From NCBI RefSeq assembly GCF_900108025.1, contig NZ_FNUS01000008.1, forward strand, positions 1-64,000: DNA of 64,000 nt, written 5' to 3'. The notes beneath the pieces are model-generated. The model worked only from the letters and a program-made list of their open reading frames with translations, did no database searches and had not been told where the DNA came from. This document shows, in pieces, positions 15,460 to 24,670 of this stretch; positions within the stretch are counted from its first letter, which is position 1, and every line of letters starts with the position of its first letter. The translations under genes and the position numbers were made by a program. Source of the stretch: Halpernia humi (lineage in GTDB: Bacteria; Bacteroidota; Bacteroidia; Flavobacteriales; Weeksellaceae).

Positions 15460-16833
15460 ATGAAAAATATTACCGTTTTATTTCTCCTTTCCTTGCAGGT
15501 GTTTGCAGCGCAAAGCATTTCGCAAAAATTAGATAAAGCCACAAAAGAGTTAATGTCTAGCTCGGCAGCCTATTCGGCAAATCTTACTTTTTTCGTTTCG
15601 GATAATGCGGGAAATTTAATTTATGAATTTAATGGAAACAAGGGTCTTTCTACAGCATCTACACAGAAAATTTTTACCGCTGCAGCAGCTTTAGAAACTT
15701 TAGGAAAAGATTATAAATATACTACAACGGCTTCTTATAATGGAAATATTTCTAATAATGAACTTGTAGGAGATTTAATAATTACTTCGAACGGCGATCC
15801 AACTTTAGGAAGTTGGCGTTACGAAGGCTATAAACCGGAAGATTTTCAGAAAAAATTATTGGCAGCATTAAAGGAAAAAAGCATTGGCAAAATAAGTGGT
15901 GATATCGTTATTGATGATACTTATTTTGATTTTCAAACCATTCCTGGAGGTTGGCCTTGGGATGACCTTGGGAATTATTACGGCGCGGGTGTTTGGAGCG
16001 TGAACTGGCGCGAAAACCAGTTTGATCTTAATATTTATGGTGATAAATTTAAAAATTTCAACATAGATTTGCGCGGCGTAAAATGGGTAAATCAATTAAA
16101 AACAGGTGGAAATTCTGATCAAAGTTTAGTGTTTACAGCGCCACTTTCAGATGCAGCTTACATCAACGGCACTTTACCCGCAGGAAAAACAACCACGGTT
16201 TCTGGTGCAACGCCAAATCCACCTCTGCAATTGGCAGTAGAAATTGAAGATGCATTGAAAAAGGCAGGAATTAGTTTTAATGGAAAATTAATTACAAATT
16301 CTCAAAATTTACTTAATGGACAAAAAATTATTTCTAGTCCAAAAAACAATATTTTTTTTACCTACAATTCTCCAGAATTAGAAAAAATCGTTTTTTGGTT
16401 TTTGCGAAAAAGTGTGAATCTTTATGGTGAAACTTTAATAAAAACAATGGCAAAAGAAAAACGCGGTGAAGGCAGTTTTGAAGTAGGTGTAGATTTTTTA
16501 AAAAATTTTTGGAAGGCAAAAGGTATTAAATCTGAAATGATAAATTTTGCAGATGGAAGCGGACTTTCACCCCAAAATTATGTGTCCGCTAGAGCAGAAG
16601 TTCAGGCTTTGCTTTATGCGAAAAAACAAAATTATTTCCCTGAATTTTATGATGGTTTTCCAACTCAAGGCAACGGTATGAAGATGAAAAGTGGCACTAT
16701 AAAAGATAGTAAATCTTTCGCAGGTTATCTTAAATCTAAAAGCGGCGATTACGTTTTTTCAATCATCATCAATAATTATAGCGGAAACAACGTTAGCAAT
16801 GCATTGTACAAGGTTCTTAATGTTTTAAAATAA
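15460..16833 (+). CDS. dacB: D-alanyl-D-alanine carboxypeptidase/endopeptidase (PBP4, DacB type)
   Basis: This is a periplasmic class C penicillin-binding protein (457 residues, peptidase family S13) that trims or cleaves peptidoglycan cross-links. It has a signal peptide (residues 1-17, ending VFAA). The catalytic triad motifs are present: S67-T-Q-K70 (SxxK), S318-V-N320 (SxN) and K410-S-G-T (KTG-like), plus the S13 signature DGSGLSPQNYVS. The family length is normal. It has its own promoter, and the histidine kinase gene follows 78 nt downstream on the same strand. Confidence 0.94.
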   Translation: MKNITVLFLLSLQVFAAQSISQKLDKATKELMSSSAAYSANLTFFVSDNAGNLIYEFNGNKGLSTASTQKIFTAAAALETLGKDYKYTTTASYNGNISNNELVGDLIITSNGDPTLGSWRYEGYKPEDFQKKLLAALKEKSIGKISGDIVIDDTYFDFQTIPGGWPWDDLGNYYGAGVWSVNWRENQFDLNIYGDKFKNFNIDLRGVKWVNQLKTGGNSDQSLVFTAPLSDAAYINGTLPAGKTTTVSGATPNPPLQLAVEIEDALKKAGISFNGKLITNSQNLLNGQKIISSPKNNIFFTYNSPELEKIVFWFLRKSVNLYGETLIKTMAKEKRGEGSFEVGVDFLKNFWKAKGIKSEMINFADGSGLSPQNYVSARAEVQALLYAKKQNYFPEFYDGFPTQGNGMKMKSGTIKDSKSFAGYLKSKSGDYVFSIIINNYSGNNVSNALYKVLNVLK

Positions 16834-16911
16834 TTCAGCAAATTATACTTATTTATTTTTAAATGTAACTGGCAATTGCACAATTCCTTTGAAAACAAAG
16901 AATAGTTTTTT

Positions 16912-18075
16912 ATGAAAAGACGCAGTTTTTTTTCCCGCTTTAATAATTGGTTTGTATTTGTTTTGTTGACTACAATTGTATTGATATTTATAGTTTCATC
17001 AAATATTTTAATTAAAAAACTACGCGAAAAAGAAACAGATAGAATGAAGGTTTTTGCAAGTGCAATGCAAATTTTGCAAGAAAACAAACAGTTAGATTCT
17101 AATATTCAAGATTTGCTTTTGGCGATAATTTCGGAGAACAAAGAAATACCAATTATCGTTACAAACGAAACAAAAATCCCTAATAAAGAAGACACTAGAA
17201 ATCTCCCAGATAACATTTCAAACAGCAAAAATGCTTTGCTTCAGCGCCTGCAATCTATGGAGAAAGTTTACAAACCAATTAAAATAAAAATTTCAAATTC
17301 CCAAACGCAATATGTTTTTTATGATAACTCTGCTTTATTAAATAATCTGCGTTATTATCCTTATGTTTTGGGTTTAATCATAGGTTTGTATTTGCTTTTT
17401 TCGTTTTGGTTTTTGCGAACTATAAAAAAAACTGATGAAGGATTTCTGTGGGCGGGTTTGGCTAAAGAGACGGCGCACCAAATTGGGACGCCATTATCTT
17501 CAATGATTGGTTGGATCGAAGTTTTGCGCGTTGAAAGCCCAGATTCTCTCGGTGTGAAAGAAGTGGAAAAAGACATTTATCGTTTAAAAACAATTAGCGA
17601 AAGATTTTCTAAAATTGGTTCTGCGCCTACTTTAAATGATTTGAACATCAATGAGACGCTGCAGCAAAATTTCGATTATTTACAAAATAGAATTTCTGGT
17701 AAAATTAAATTTAGTTTAAAATTACCAACACGTGCGATTTTAGTTCCGCACAGTCAGATTTTGATGAGTTGGGTGATAGAAAATTTAGTAAAAAATGCTG
17801 TAGATGCGATGCGAGGCGAGGGAAATTTAGAGATTAATTTATCTGAAAAAAATAATTTTGTTTTAATTGATATCAAAGATTCTGGCAGTGGAATGACGCC
17901 TTCACAAGTTCGGAATGCTTTTAACCCTGGGTTTTCTACGAAAAAACGCGGCTGGGGTTTGGGCTTGTCTTTGGCAAAAAGAGTGGTAAAAGAGTACCAC
18001 AATGGTGATATTAGAATTTTGAATTCAGAATTAGGGCAGGGGACAACGTTCAGGATTTCTATGAAAAATGCTTGA
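16912..18075 (+). CDS. Orphan membrane sensor histidine kinase
   Basis: This 387-residue kinase has two transmembrane helices (about 14-34 and 147-168) around a ~110-residue extracytoplasmic sensor. The H-box is ETAHQIGTPLSS, with Gln after His, as in the Bacteroidota HPK subgroup that lacks a HAMP domain. The ATP-binding part has NLVKNAVDAMRG (N), DSGSGMTPSQ (G1) and GWGLGLSLAKRVV (G2). No response regulator is adjacent. It may share a transcript with dacB. The stimulus is unknown. Confidence 0.9.
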   Translation: MKRRSFFSRFNNWFVFVLLTTIVLIFIVSSNILIKKLREKETDRMKVFASAMQILQENKQLDSNIQDLLLAIISENKEIPIIVTNETKIPNKEDTRNLPDNISNSKNALLQRLQSMEKVYKPIKIKISNSQTQYVFYDNSALLNNLRYYPYVLGLIIGLYLLFSFWFLRTIKKTDEGFLWAGLAKETAHQIGTPLSSMIGWIEVLRVESPDSLGVKEVEKDIYRLKTISERFSKIGSAPTLNDLNINETLQQNFDYLQNRISGKIKFSLKLPTRAILVPHSQILMSWVIENLVKNAVDAMRGEGNLEINLSEKNNFVLIDIKDSGSGMTPSQVRNAFNPGFSTKKRGWGLGLSLAKRVVKEYHNGDIRILNSELGQGTTFRISMKNA

Positions 18076-18116
18076 CTTTAATAACTTGTAAAAAGAATAC
18101 TTTTGGCAAGCACTTC

Positions 18117-18785
18117 TTATTCCTCTTCAATTTTTCTTAATTCTTCTAAATTTCGCCCAAGTTTTCGCATAATAATTCCGTAAACAATCTTATAGTAAAG
18201 CCAGATTAGGACAATGGCTAGCAAAGTAGTAAAAATCAACCCAACTATAAAACCGATTAATTTTGGATGTGTTAATGCAATGTTTTGCTCAGAAAAAATA
18301 TGAAATACAAAACCTGTTAATACACCTGTGAATGCGAATATTAGAAATATATTAATAAAAATAAAAGCGTTTACAGTTTTTCTAAATTTCACAATTTGCA
18401 AAATTAAAAGTTTTAGATTATCCTGCACTTTTATTTTTTTGTAATTTAAGTAAAACTGCACAACGAAGTAGGCTGTGATTATTAAACTTACTAATTTTAA
18501 TGATAGGTAAAGTTTTTCAAAACTCTGCTGTAACTCTGGCGTTTCTTGTACGCCCAACTTTCTTAGAAGTTCCAAAAAACTACTATTGCTTTCAGACTGA
18601 AAAATATAAAAGATGCCAAGACAGAAAAAAAGGAGAAATTCTGCCAGCGAAATCCAGAAAATATATTTCACATAATTGCGCGATTTTTTGTGCAGCATTT
18701 CCGATATTTCAGAGGCGGCGTATTTGGATTGAACATCTTGCTCTTGCCAAGTTTTCTTAAAATCGTCTAGGTTGAAATCATACAT
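18117..18785 (-). CDS. Four-helix membrane protein paired with ECF sigma factor
   Basis: This 222-residue protein has a soluble N-terminal ~45 residues (DLDDFKKTWQEQD...) and four hydrophobic helices (about 40-60, 92-112, 136-158, 178-202), ending in a charged helix. Its start overlaps the end of the sigma factor gene by 8 nt, so the two are translationally coupled. That arrangement fits an anti-sigma or sigma-modulating membrane partner, although no zinc-finger anti-sigma motif is present. The function is inferred from the neighbour only. Confidence 0.72.
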   Translation of the reverse strand: MYDFNLDDFKKTWQEQDVQSKYAASEISEMLHKKSRNYVKYIFWISLAEFLLFFCLGIFYIFQSESNSSFLELLRKLGVQETPELQQSFEKLYLSLKLVSLIITAYFVVQFYLNYKKIKVQDNLKLLILQIVKFRKTVNAFIFINIFLIFAFTGVLTGFVFHIFSEQNIALTHPKLIGFIVGLIFTTLLAIVLIWLYYKIVYGIIMRKLGRNLEELRKIEEE

Positions 18786-19272
18786 TTTTTTCCATTAATT
18801 CTTTTAAAACTTTTTTTAAACGGTTCATTTTTACACGGGCATTTACTTCAGAAATACCTAAATTTTGCGCAATATCCCGATACGGCAAATCGTCTAAATA
18901 CATTGTTACAATGGCGCGTTCTATTTTTGGTAATATTTTTATACTTCTGTATAGCGCAGAAATTTGCTGTTGCTTTTCATCGTCATCCTCTAAAATATTC
19001 TTCTGATGAAAATCTTGCAATTCATCCGTTTCAGGAGATTTTTTCTTCTTTCTAAAAATGGTAATTGCAGTGTTTAAAGCCACGCGATACATCCAAGTAG
19101 AAATTTTAGATTGCCCTTTAAATGTGTCGTAACTTCGCCATAATTGTAACACAATCTCTTGAAAAAGGTCTTCCTCATCTTCCAAGGTATTGGTATAGAG
19201 CCGAGAAACCTTGATAATCAAACCTTGATTATCATCTATTAATTTAGAAAATTCTTGCTCTTTGGCGGTCAA
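18778..19272 (-). CDS. ECF-type RNA polymerase sigma factor
   Basis: This 164-residue sigma-70 family protein with regions 2 and 4 only is characteristic of extracytoplasmic-function sigma factors. Region 2 shows EDEEDLFQEIVLQLWRSYDT and the -10-binding ISTWMYRVALNTAI. Region 4 shows LPKIERAIVTMYLDDLPYRD and then ISEVNARVKMNRLKKVLKEL. It is the first gene of a two-gene unit with the overlapping four-helix membrane protein. The regulon is unknown. Confidence 0.93.
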   Translation of the reverse strand: MTAKEQEFSKLIDDNQGLIIKVSRLYTNTLEDEEDLFQEIVLQLWRSYDTFKGQSKISTWMYRVALNTAITIFRKKKKSPETDELQDFHQKNILEDDDEKQQQISALYRSIKILPKIERAIVTMYLDDLPYRDIAQNLGISEVNARVKMNRLKKVLKELMEKNV

Positions 19273-19336
19273 ATTTTAATTTTTTAAGTTACGAAGATAA
19301 GGGAAATTTCAAATATTACTCATCAATCATCAATCA

Positions 19337-19921
19337 TCAATCATAATTTAATCTAAATGATTTTCTATGATGTATAGTTGGGCCAAATTTCATTAAAGCT
19401 TCCCGGTGAATTTTAGTGGCGTAACCCATGTTTTTATTCCAACCATATTCTGGGAATTGTTCGTGAAGATTAATCATGAGTTGATCGCGGTAATTTTTCG
19501 CTAAAATAGAGGCTGCAGCAATACTTAAATATTTAGAATCCCCCTTTATAATACATTCATAAGGAATAGTTTTATAAGGATGAAATTTATTACCATCTAC
19601 AATTATAAATTTTGGCTTTATCCTTAATTGGTCTAATGCTTTGTGCATTGCTGAAATACTCGCATTCAATATGTTTTGCATATCTATTATTTCGGGGGAA
19701 ATTTCTGCTATTGCAAAATCTACACAGTTGTCCTTTATATAAGTATCGAGTTCTAGTCTTTTTTTAAATGTTAATAATTTTGAATCATTAACAAAATTTT
19801 GTTTAAAGTTTTTAGGCAAAATAACTACTGCTGCAACCACAGGGCCACAGAGGCATCCACGCCCCACTTCATCGCAGCCGGCCTCTGGGTTCGTATTTGA
19901 ATAACTTTTATTGAGAATCAT
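19337..19921 (-). CDS. rnhB: Ribonuclease HII
   Basis: This endonuclease (194 residues from the chosen start) cleaves RNA in RNA-DNA hybrids and starts ribonucleotide excision. Metal-binding carboxylates are in GCDEVGRGCLCGP (Asp-Glu pair), FIIVDGN and the segment after SIAAASILAK; the family end GYATKIHREALMKFGPTIHHR is present. The frame allows a start 16 codons earlier, but MILNKSYSN is closer to the usual start just before the catalytic strand, and a TAAATTTT promoter-like box lies between the two. It is divergent from the susC-type gene. Confidence 0.93.
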   Translation of the reverse strand: MILNKSYSNTNPEAGCDEVGRGCLCGPVVAAVVILPKNFKQNFVNDSKLLTFKKRLELDTYIKDNCVDFAIAEISPEIIDMQNILNASISAMHKALDQLRIKPKFIIVDGNKFHPYKTIPYECIIKGDSKYLSIAAASILAKNYRDQLMINLHEQFPEYGWNKNMGYATKIHREALMKFGPTIHHRKSFRLNYD

Positions 19922-20020
19922 ATTTGTTTTATCTAAAAATTTATGCTTTAAAAGTGAAATACGCCCCAAATTTATTAAGAATTATTAACAAAAATATTTG
20001 GTCGTCTTATAAAAGTTTTG

Positions 20021-20028
20021 CAAATTTG
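20021..20028 (+). promoter_or_regulatory. Promoter of the susC/susD operon
   Basis: CAAATTTG (7/8 to TAnnTTTG) lies 20 nt after a TTTG at 19997-20000, the expected -33/-7 spacing. It is 24 nt before the start codon. Confidence 0.5.
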
Positions 20029-20052
20029 TGGCAATGAAAAATTTAATTTGAT

Positions 20053-23052
20053 ATGAAGAAACTAACAACAAGCGTTTTAGCAGTAGTTTTAAGTTCATCA
20101 TTTGCAATCGCAAATGCTCAACAAAAAAAAGACTCTGCTAATGTGCAAGATATCGAAGGCGTTGTTGTAACTGCCTTGGGTATTCAAAGAGAAAAAAAAT
20201 CTCTAGGTTATGCGTCTCAAGAGATTAAAGCGGATGCGCTTTCTGATGGGACCACAAACACAGGAAACATTGCTTCCCAATTATCTGGTAAGGTAGCGGG
20301 TTTGCAAGTAAACACCAACAACAACTTTGGCGGTACTGCCAACTTATTGATTAGGGGTGTTAAAAGTTTAGGTGGCGGTAGTCCACTTATCGTGATTGAC
20401 GGATCGCCAGTTAATAACTCCACAACTTATGGCAGTCAAACAGATTATGGAAATGCATTATCTGATATTAACCAAGACGACATTGCTTCTGTAAACGTAT
20501 TGAAAGGTGCTGCTGCATCTGCTCTTTATGGTGAAAGAGGTTTGAACGGGGTAATTGTTATTACAACTAAAAATGGCCGTGGTAAAGATGATGGTTCTTG
20601 GGGTGTAACGCTATCTAGTGCTGTTCAAGCGGGTTTTATTGATAAATCTACATTCCCCGAATATCAAACAGAATATGGTGCTGGTTATGACCCATCATTT
20701 TACACAGGAACAGGACCTAATGGTATAGATTACGTTAATTTCCCAGAGGATGCTTCTTGGGGGCCAAAATTTGATCCAAATTTGCAGGTTTATGGATGGG
20801 ATTATTTTGATCCAAATTCACCAAATTATAAAAAATCTACACCTTGGGTAGCGGCGAAAAACGGACCAATCAAATTTTTTGATACTCCTTTTTCATTTAC
20901 AAATAGTGTAAATTTAGCAAAAGGAACTAAAGGTAAAAATATTAATATTGGTTTTGATAATCTTCAGCAAAATGGTTTGATGCCAGGTTCTAAGATTAAC
21001 AAAAATACTTTATCTGCTAAAATAAATTATGACCTTACAGATAAATTACACACGTCTGTATATACCACATTAACTTTGCAAAAAACGGCAGGTAGAGCAA
21101 CTACTAACTATGGTGATAACTTCATTACTGGTTTTAGAGAGTGGTGGCAAGTAAACGTGGATGTTCTTCAACAAAAAAGAGCGTATGAGCAAAGCGGACA
21201 CCAAAATATTTCATGGAATAGAAATAGTGCCGATGATGCTACTGCAATTTTCTGGAACAACCCTTATTTCCAAGCTTTAGAAAATCAAACTACGGATAGT
21301 AGAACGAGATCTTTCTCTTATGCTTCCCTTACTTATGATTTTAGTAAGCATGTTTCTTTAACCGGTAAAGTGTCTTATGATAATACTGATCTTTTTATAG
21401 AAAATAGATTAGCAGCTGGTTCAATTGCGCAAGGTTTTGGCCAGTCTGGTAACAGTACAACTTCCGGTTATGCAAGACAAAATATTAACCGAAATGAGAC
21501 TAATTACGATTTATTATTAAATTATAAATTTGATATTACTGATAAAATTAATGTAAGTGGTGTTGCAGGTGGTAACGTAAGAAGAAATTATTCTAGTTCT
21601 ATCTATAACTCTACCGAAGGTGGTTTAGTAGTACCTGGTTTGTATTCATTATCCAATTCAGCGGGAGCAACTCTAGCACCTTCTGAAAGTCAAGCTACAA
21701 CAGAATCAAACTCTTTATTTGCTACAGCATCATTTGATTTTTATAAAATATTCTATTTAGATGGAACATATAGAGTTGATAAATCTTCAACTTTACCAGC
21801 TGGAAATAACGTGTATGGGTATCCTTCTGTAACTGGTGCTTTAATTTTATCTGAATTATTCAAACCTTCTTGGTTGAATTTCTGGAAAGTAAGAGCAAAT
21901 TACGCGGAAGTTGGTGGAACTGCACCTTCATATTATACTTCGAATGCTTATGGTTCTACAGGTCTATTTGGTACGACAGGTTTATTTGGCAGTCAAACAA
22001 CCTTACCAAATACTGACTTGAAACCACAAAGATCTAAAGAGATTGAAGTAGGTACAGAGATTCACGTTTTAAGAGATAGAATTACTTTAGACGTAGCGGC
22101 TTATAAAACTAAAACACTAGACCAAATTATCAGTCTTCCAATCTCTAGAGGTAGTGGATTATACACCGCAAATATTAATGCAGGACAAATTGATAATAAA
22201 GGTATTGAAGTTCAATTGGGTTTAACGCCAATTAAATCTCAAAACTTTACTTGGCAAATCGATGCCAACTGGTCTAAAAATGAGAATAAAGTAGTTTCAT
22301 TACTACATAATGAAACCACAGATGTGTCTAATATTTTATTAGGTTCATACCAAGGAGGAGTTTCATTAAATGCCACTGAAGGTTATGCTTTTGGTGCATT
22401 GGTAGGTAGCGACTATCAATATATTAATGGGCAACCAGTCATCAGTGCGACTACTGGTAGATATCTCAAATCTACAACTAATCAAATTATTGGGAATACA
22501 ACACCAGATTGGTTAGGTGGGGTTAGAAATACTTTTGACTATAAAGGTATTTCAGTGTCCTTCTTAATAGACGTTAGAAAAGGTGGAGATATTTTTTCAC
22601 TTGATCAATATTATGGTTTAGCAACAGGTTTATATCCTGAAACAGCTGCAAATGGTGTTCGTGAAAACGGTATTGTTTGGCCAGGTGTAAACCCTAATGG
22701 GCAAGTCAACCAAACTACTACAATAAATCCAAGTTCTTTTGGTTCATTAGACGGTTACGCAAGAATGCCTGCGAAAAGATTTGTATATGATGGTGGTTAC
22801 GTAAAATTAAGAGAAGCAAGTATTGGTTGGACATTACCAAAATCCCTAATTGCTGGTACTTTCCTTACAGATGCTAAAATATCTTTAGTGGGTAGAAATT
22901 TATGGATCATCCACAAAAACTTACCTTACGCAGATCCTGAAGCGGTTGTAGGTGGTTCGGTAAATGGCATCGAAACTGGAAATCCTGGTTTCAGTGTAGG
23001 TTCACTTCCTACTACAAGAGACATCGGTGTAAATGTAACCGTTAAATTTTAA
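20053..23052 (+). CDS. SusC/RagA-family TonB-dependent outer-membrane transporter
   Basis: This 999-residue outer-membrane receptor imports oligosaccharides or peptides with TonB energy. The signal peptide ends ANAQ (residue 23). A TonB-box-like EGVVVTALGIQRE follows directly, then the plug domain (about 55-180: GKVAGLQV, LIRGVKSLGGGSPLIVIDGS, VLKGAAASALYGERGLNGVI) and a large beta-barrel ending in an aromatic residue (VNVTVKF). The carboxypeptidase-like N-terminal domain common in SusC proteins is absent. The SusD partner is 19 nt downstream. No carbohydrate-active enzyme is adjacent, so the substrate is unknown. Confidence 0.95.
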   Translation: MKKLTTSVLAVVLSSSFAIANAQQKKDSANVQDIEGVVVTALGIQREKKSLGYASQEIKADALSDGTTNTGNIASQLSGKVAGLQVNTNNNFGGTANLLIRGVKSLGGGSPLIVIDGSPVNNSTTYGSQTDYGNALSDINQDDIASVNVLKGAAASALYGERGLNGVIVITTKNGRGKDDGSWGVTLSSAVQAGFIDKSTFPEYQTEYGAGYDPSFYTGTGPNGIDYVNFPEDASWGPKFDPNLQVYGWDYFDPNSPNYKKSTPWVAAKNGPIKFFDTPFSFTNSVNLAKGTKGKNINIGFDNLQQNGLMPGSKINKNTLSAKINYDLTDKLHTSVYTTLTLQKTAGRATTNYGDNFITGFREWWQVNVDVLQQKRAYEQSGHQNISWNRNSADDATAIFWNNPYFQALENQTTDSRTRSFSYASLTYDFSKHVSLTGKVSYDNTDLFIENRLAAGSIAQGFGQSGNSTTSGYARQNINRNETNYDLLLNYKFDITDKINVSGVAGGNVRRNYSSSIYNSTEGGLVVPGLYSLSNSAGATLAPSESQATTESNSLFATASFDFYKIFYLDGTYRVDKSSTLPAGNNVYGYPSVTGALILSELFKPSWLNFWKVRANYAEVGGTAPSYYTSNAYGSTGLFGTTGLFGSQTTLPNTDLKPQRSKEIEVGTEIHVLRDRITLDVAAYKTKTLDQIISLPISRGSGLYTANINAGQIDNKGIEVQLGLTPIKSQNFTWQIDANWSKNENKVVSLLHNETTDVSNILLGSYQGGVSLNATEGYAFGALVGSDYQYINGQPVISATTGRYLKSTTNQIIGNTTPDWLGGVRNTFDYKGISVSFLIDVRKGGDIFSLDQYYGLATGLYPETAANGVRENGIVWPGVNPNGQVNQTTTINPSSFGSLDGYARMPAKRFVYDGGYVKLREASIGWTLPKSLIAGTFLTDAKISLVGRNLWIIHKNLPYADPEAVVGGSVNGIETGNPGFSVGSLPTTRDIGVNVTVKF

Positions 23053-23071
23053 TTAATAAATTTAAAAAGAA

Positions 23072-24484
23072 ATGAAAAATATATCAAAAATAATATTAGG
23101 AACGGTTTTCGCAGGGATGGCTTTGTCTTCGTGTACAAGTGATCTTACTGATTTGAACATAGATCCGAAACACCCGACCGTTTTGCCTTCTGCTAATTTA
23201 ATGGCAAAAGGGCAACAACAACAATTTTATTATACTTACACCGGAAGTGTAAACTATAATAACTTTAAGTTTTTCACCCAAATGTGGGCTGAAACAACCT
23301 ATACAGATGAAACTAACTATGATATAGTTACAAGAAATCAACCGCGTAATAATTTTAACGTTATGTATAATGGCGTATTAAATAATTACGAGCAAGCAAA
23401 AAAGAATTTAGTTGCTGAAGGTGGAGATGCCAATAAAATGGCTACTTTAGAAATTGCTGAAATTTCTGCTTGGGAAACAATCGTTGATACTTATGGTGAC
23501 GTTCCTTATACCCAAGCATTGCAAGCAAGTACGGGTCAGTTTGCACCAGCTTATGATGATGCAAAATCAATCTATACAGATTTGTTCAAAAGAATAAATG
23601 CTGTAATCCCTACCATTACTGCAGGAACTGGTTATTCTGAGGATTTGGTTTATGGTGGTGATATGATGAAATGGAAGAAACTAGCTAATTCAATAAAATT
23701 AAGACTAGCACTAAATCTTGATGATACTGATCACGCTACCGCGAAGGCGGCTGGAGAAGCAGCTTACGCTAGTGGTTTGATGACTTCAGATGCTGATTCT
23801 TATGCGTTAGCATTTCCAGGTGGTCTGTTTTCTAATCCATTGTTTGATGATTTAATAGCATCTGGTAGAAAGGATTTTGTACCTTCTGAATTGGTTGTCA
23901 ATATGATGAATGCCAAAATGGATCCTAGAAGACCTATGTATTTTACAACAGTTGGAGGGGCTTATGTTGGAGGTGTATTTGGTGATGGAAACCCTTATCC
24001 AAATTATTCTCACTATCAAGAAACAACATGGTTGCAACCAACGGCGCCAGCTACTCTTTTAAGTTACACTGAAGTATTATTTATGCTTACAGAAGCAGCT
24101 GCAAGAGGTTATTCTGTTGGTGGAACTGCTGATACATGGTACAAAATGGCTGTTACAAATTCTATGAATGAATATGGAGTTGCGGCTGGAGATACTAGTG
24201 CTTACCTTCTTGCGCATCCTTATGATGCAGCAAACTGGAAAAAATCTATTGGTGAAGAAGCGTATATCGCTTTACACAATAGAGGTTTTGCGGAATGGAA
24301 TTTCTCAAGAAGATTAGATTATCCAGTTTTTGTAAACCCAACAAATTCTAGATTAGATGGAGTACCTGTAAGAATGCCATATTCTGATCAAGAGTATGTT
24401 CTTAATAAAGGAAATGTAACTGCTGCCGCTTCTAAAATAGGAGGAGATAAGGCAACTACTAAATTATTCTGGGATAAATTTTAA
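23072..24484 (+). CDS. SusD/RagB-family surface lipoprotein
   Basis: This 470-residue outer-membrane lipoprotein acts as the ligand-binding lid of the SusC-type transporter encoded just upstream. The lipobox is ALSSC with Cys21, followed by TSDLTDLN. Family features are the helical TPR-like core (WETIVDTYGDVPYTQAL, MMKWKKLANSIKLRLAL) and AYIALHNRGFAEWNFSRRLD near the end, like the SusD_2 subgroup. It is co-transcribed with the transporter and ends at a strong terminator 27 nt later. The substrate is unknown. Confidence 0.94.
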   Translation: MKNISKIILGTVFAGMALSSCTSDLTDLNIDPKHPTVLPSANLMAKGQQQQFYYTYTGSVNYNNFKFFTQMWAETTYTDETNYDIVTRNQPRNNFNVMYNGVLNNYEQAKKNLVAEGGDANKMATLEIAEISAWETIVDTYGDVPYTQALQASTGQFAPAYDDAKSIYTDLFKRINAVIPTITAGTGYSEDLVYGGDMMKWKKLANSIKLRLALNLDDTDHATAKAAGEAAYASGLMTSDADSYALAFPGGLFSNPLFDDLIASGRKDFVPSELVVNMMNAKMDPRRPMYFTTVGGAYVGGVFGDGNPYPNYSHYQETTWLQPTAPATLLSYTEVLFMLTEAAARGYSVGGTADTWYKMAVTNSMNEYGVAAGDTSAYLLAHPYDAANWKKSIGEEAYIALHNRGFAEWNFSRRLDYPVFVNPTNSRLDGVPVRMPYSDQEYVLNKGNVTAAASKIGGDKATTKLFWDKF

Positions 24485-24510
24485 TCCTCAGTTTAAATAA
24501 TTTTTTCTCA

Positions 24511-24535
24511 AACCGCCCTCGGGCGGTTTTTTTAT
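24511..24535 (+). terminator. Terminator of the susC/susD operon
   Basis: AACCGCC-CTCG-GGCGGTT is followed by a T-run; a strong intrinsic terminator. Confidence 0.92.
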
Positions 24536-24540
24536 TTCCT

Positions 24541-24548
24541 TATCTTTG
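24541..24548 (+). promoter_or_regulatory. -7 promoter box of argS
   Basis: TATCTTTG is an exact TAnnTTTG match. The start site near 24554 would give an unusually long leader (about 117 nt) before argS. Confidence 0.6.
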
Positions 24549-24567
24549 CATATTGAAATTTTAATCT

Positions 24568-24606
24568 ATGAAATCGCTAAGATTTGCAAATAGAAACAAA
24601 AGATAA
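24568..24606 (+). CDS. Possible 12-codon Arg-containing leader peptide of argS
   Basis: The frame MKSLRFANRNKR has three AGA arginine codons in twelve and starts about 14 nt after the predicted transcription start. It lies inside a leader whose ends can pair (AATCGCT at 24572-24578 with AGCGATT at 24631-24637; TTTGCA with TGCAAA inside). A role in arginine-dependent control of argS is an inference; chance occurrence is possible. Confidence 0.3.
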   Translation: MKSLRFANRNKR

Positions 24607-24670
24607 GTTTTGCAATTAATCTATCGTTTCAGCGATTAAATATGATTTTAAAAACAACAAATATCAAACT

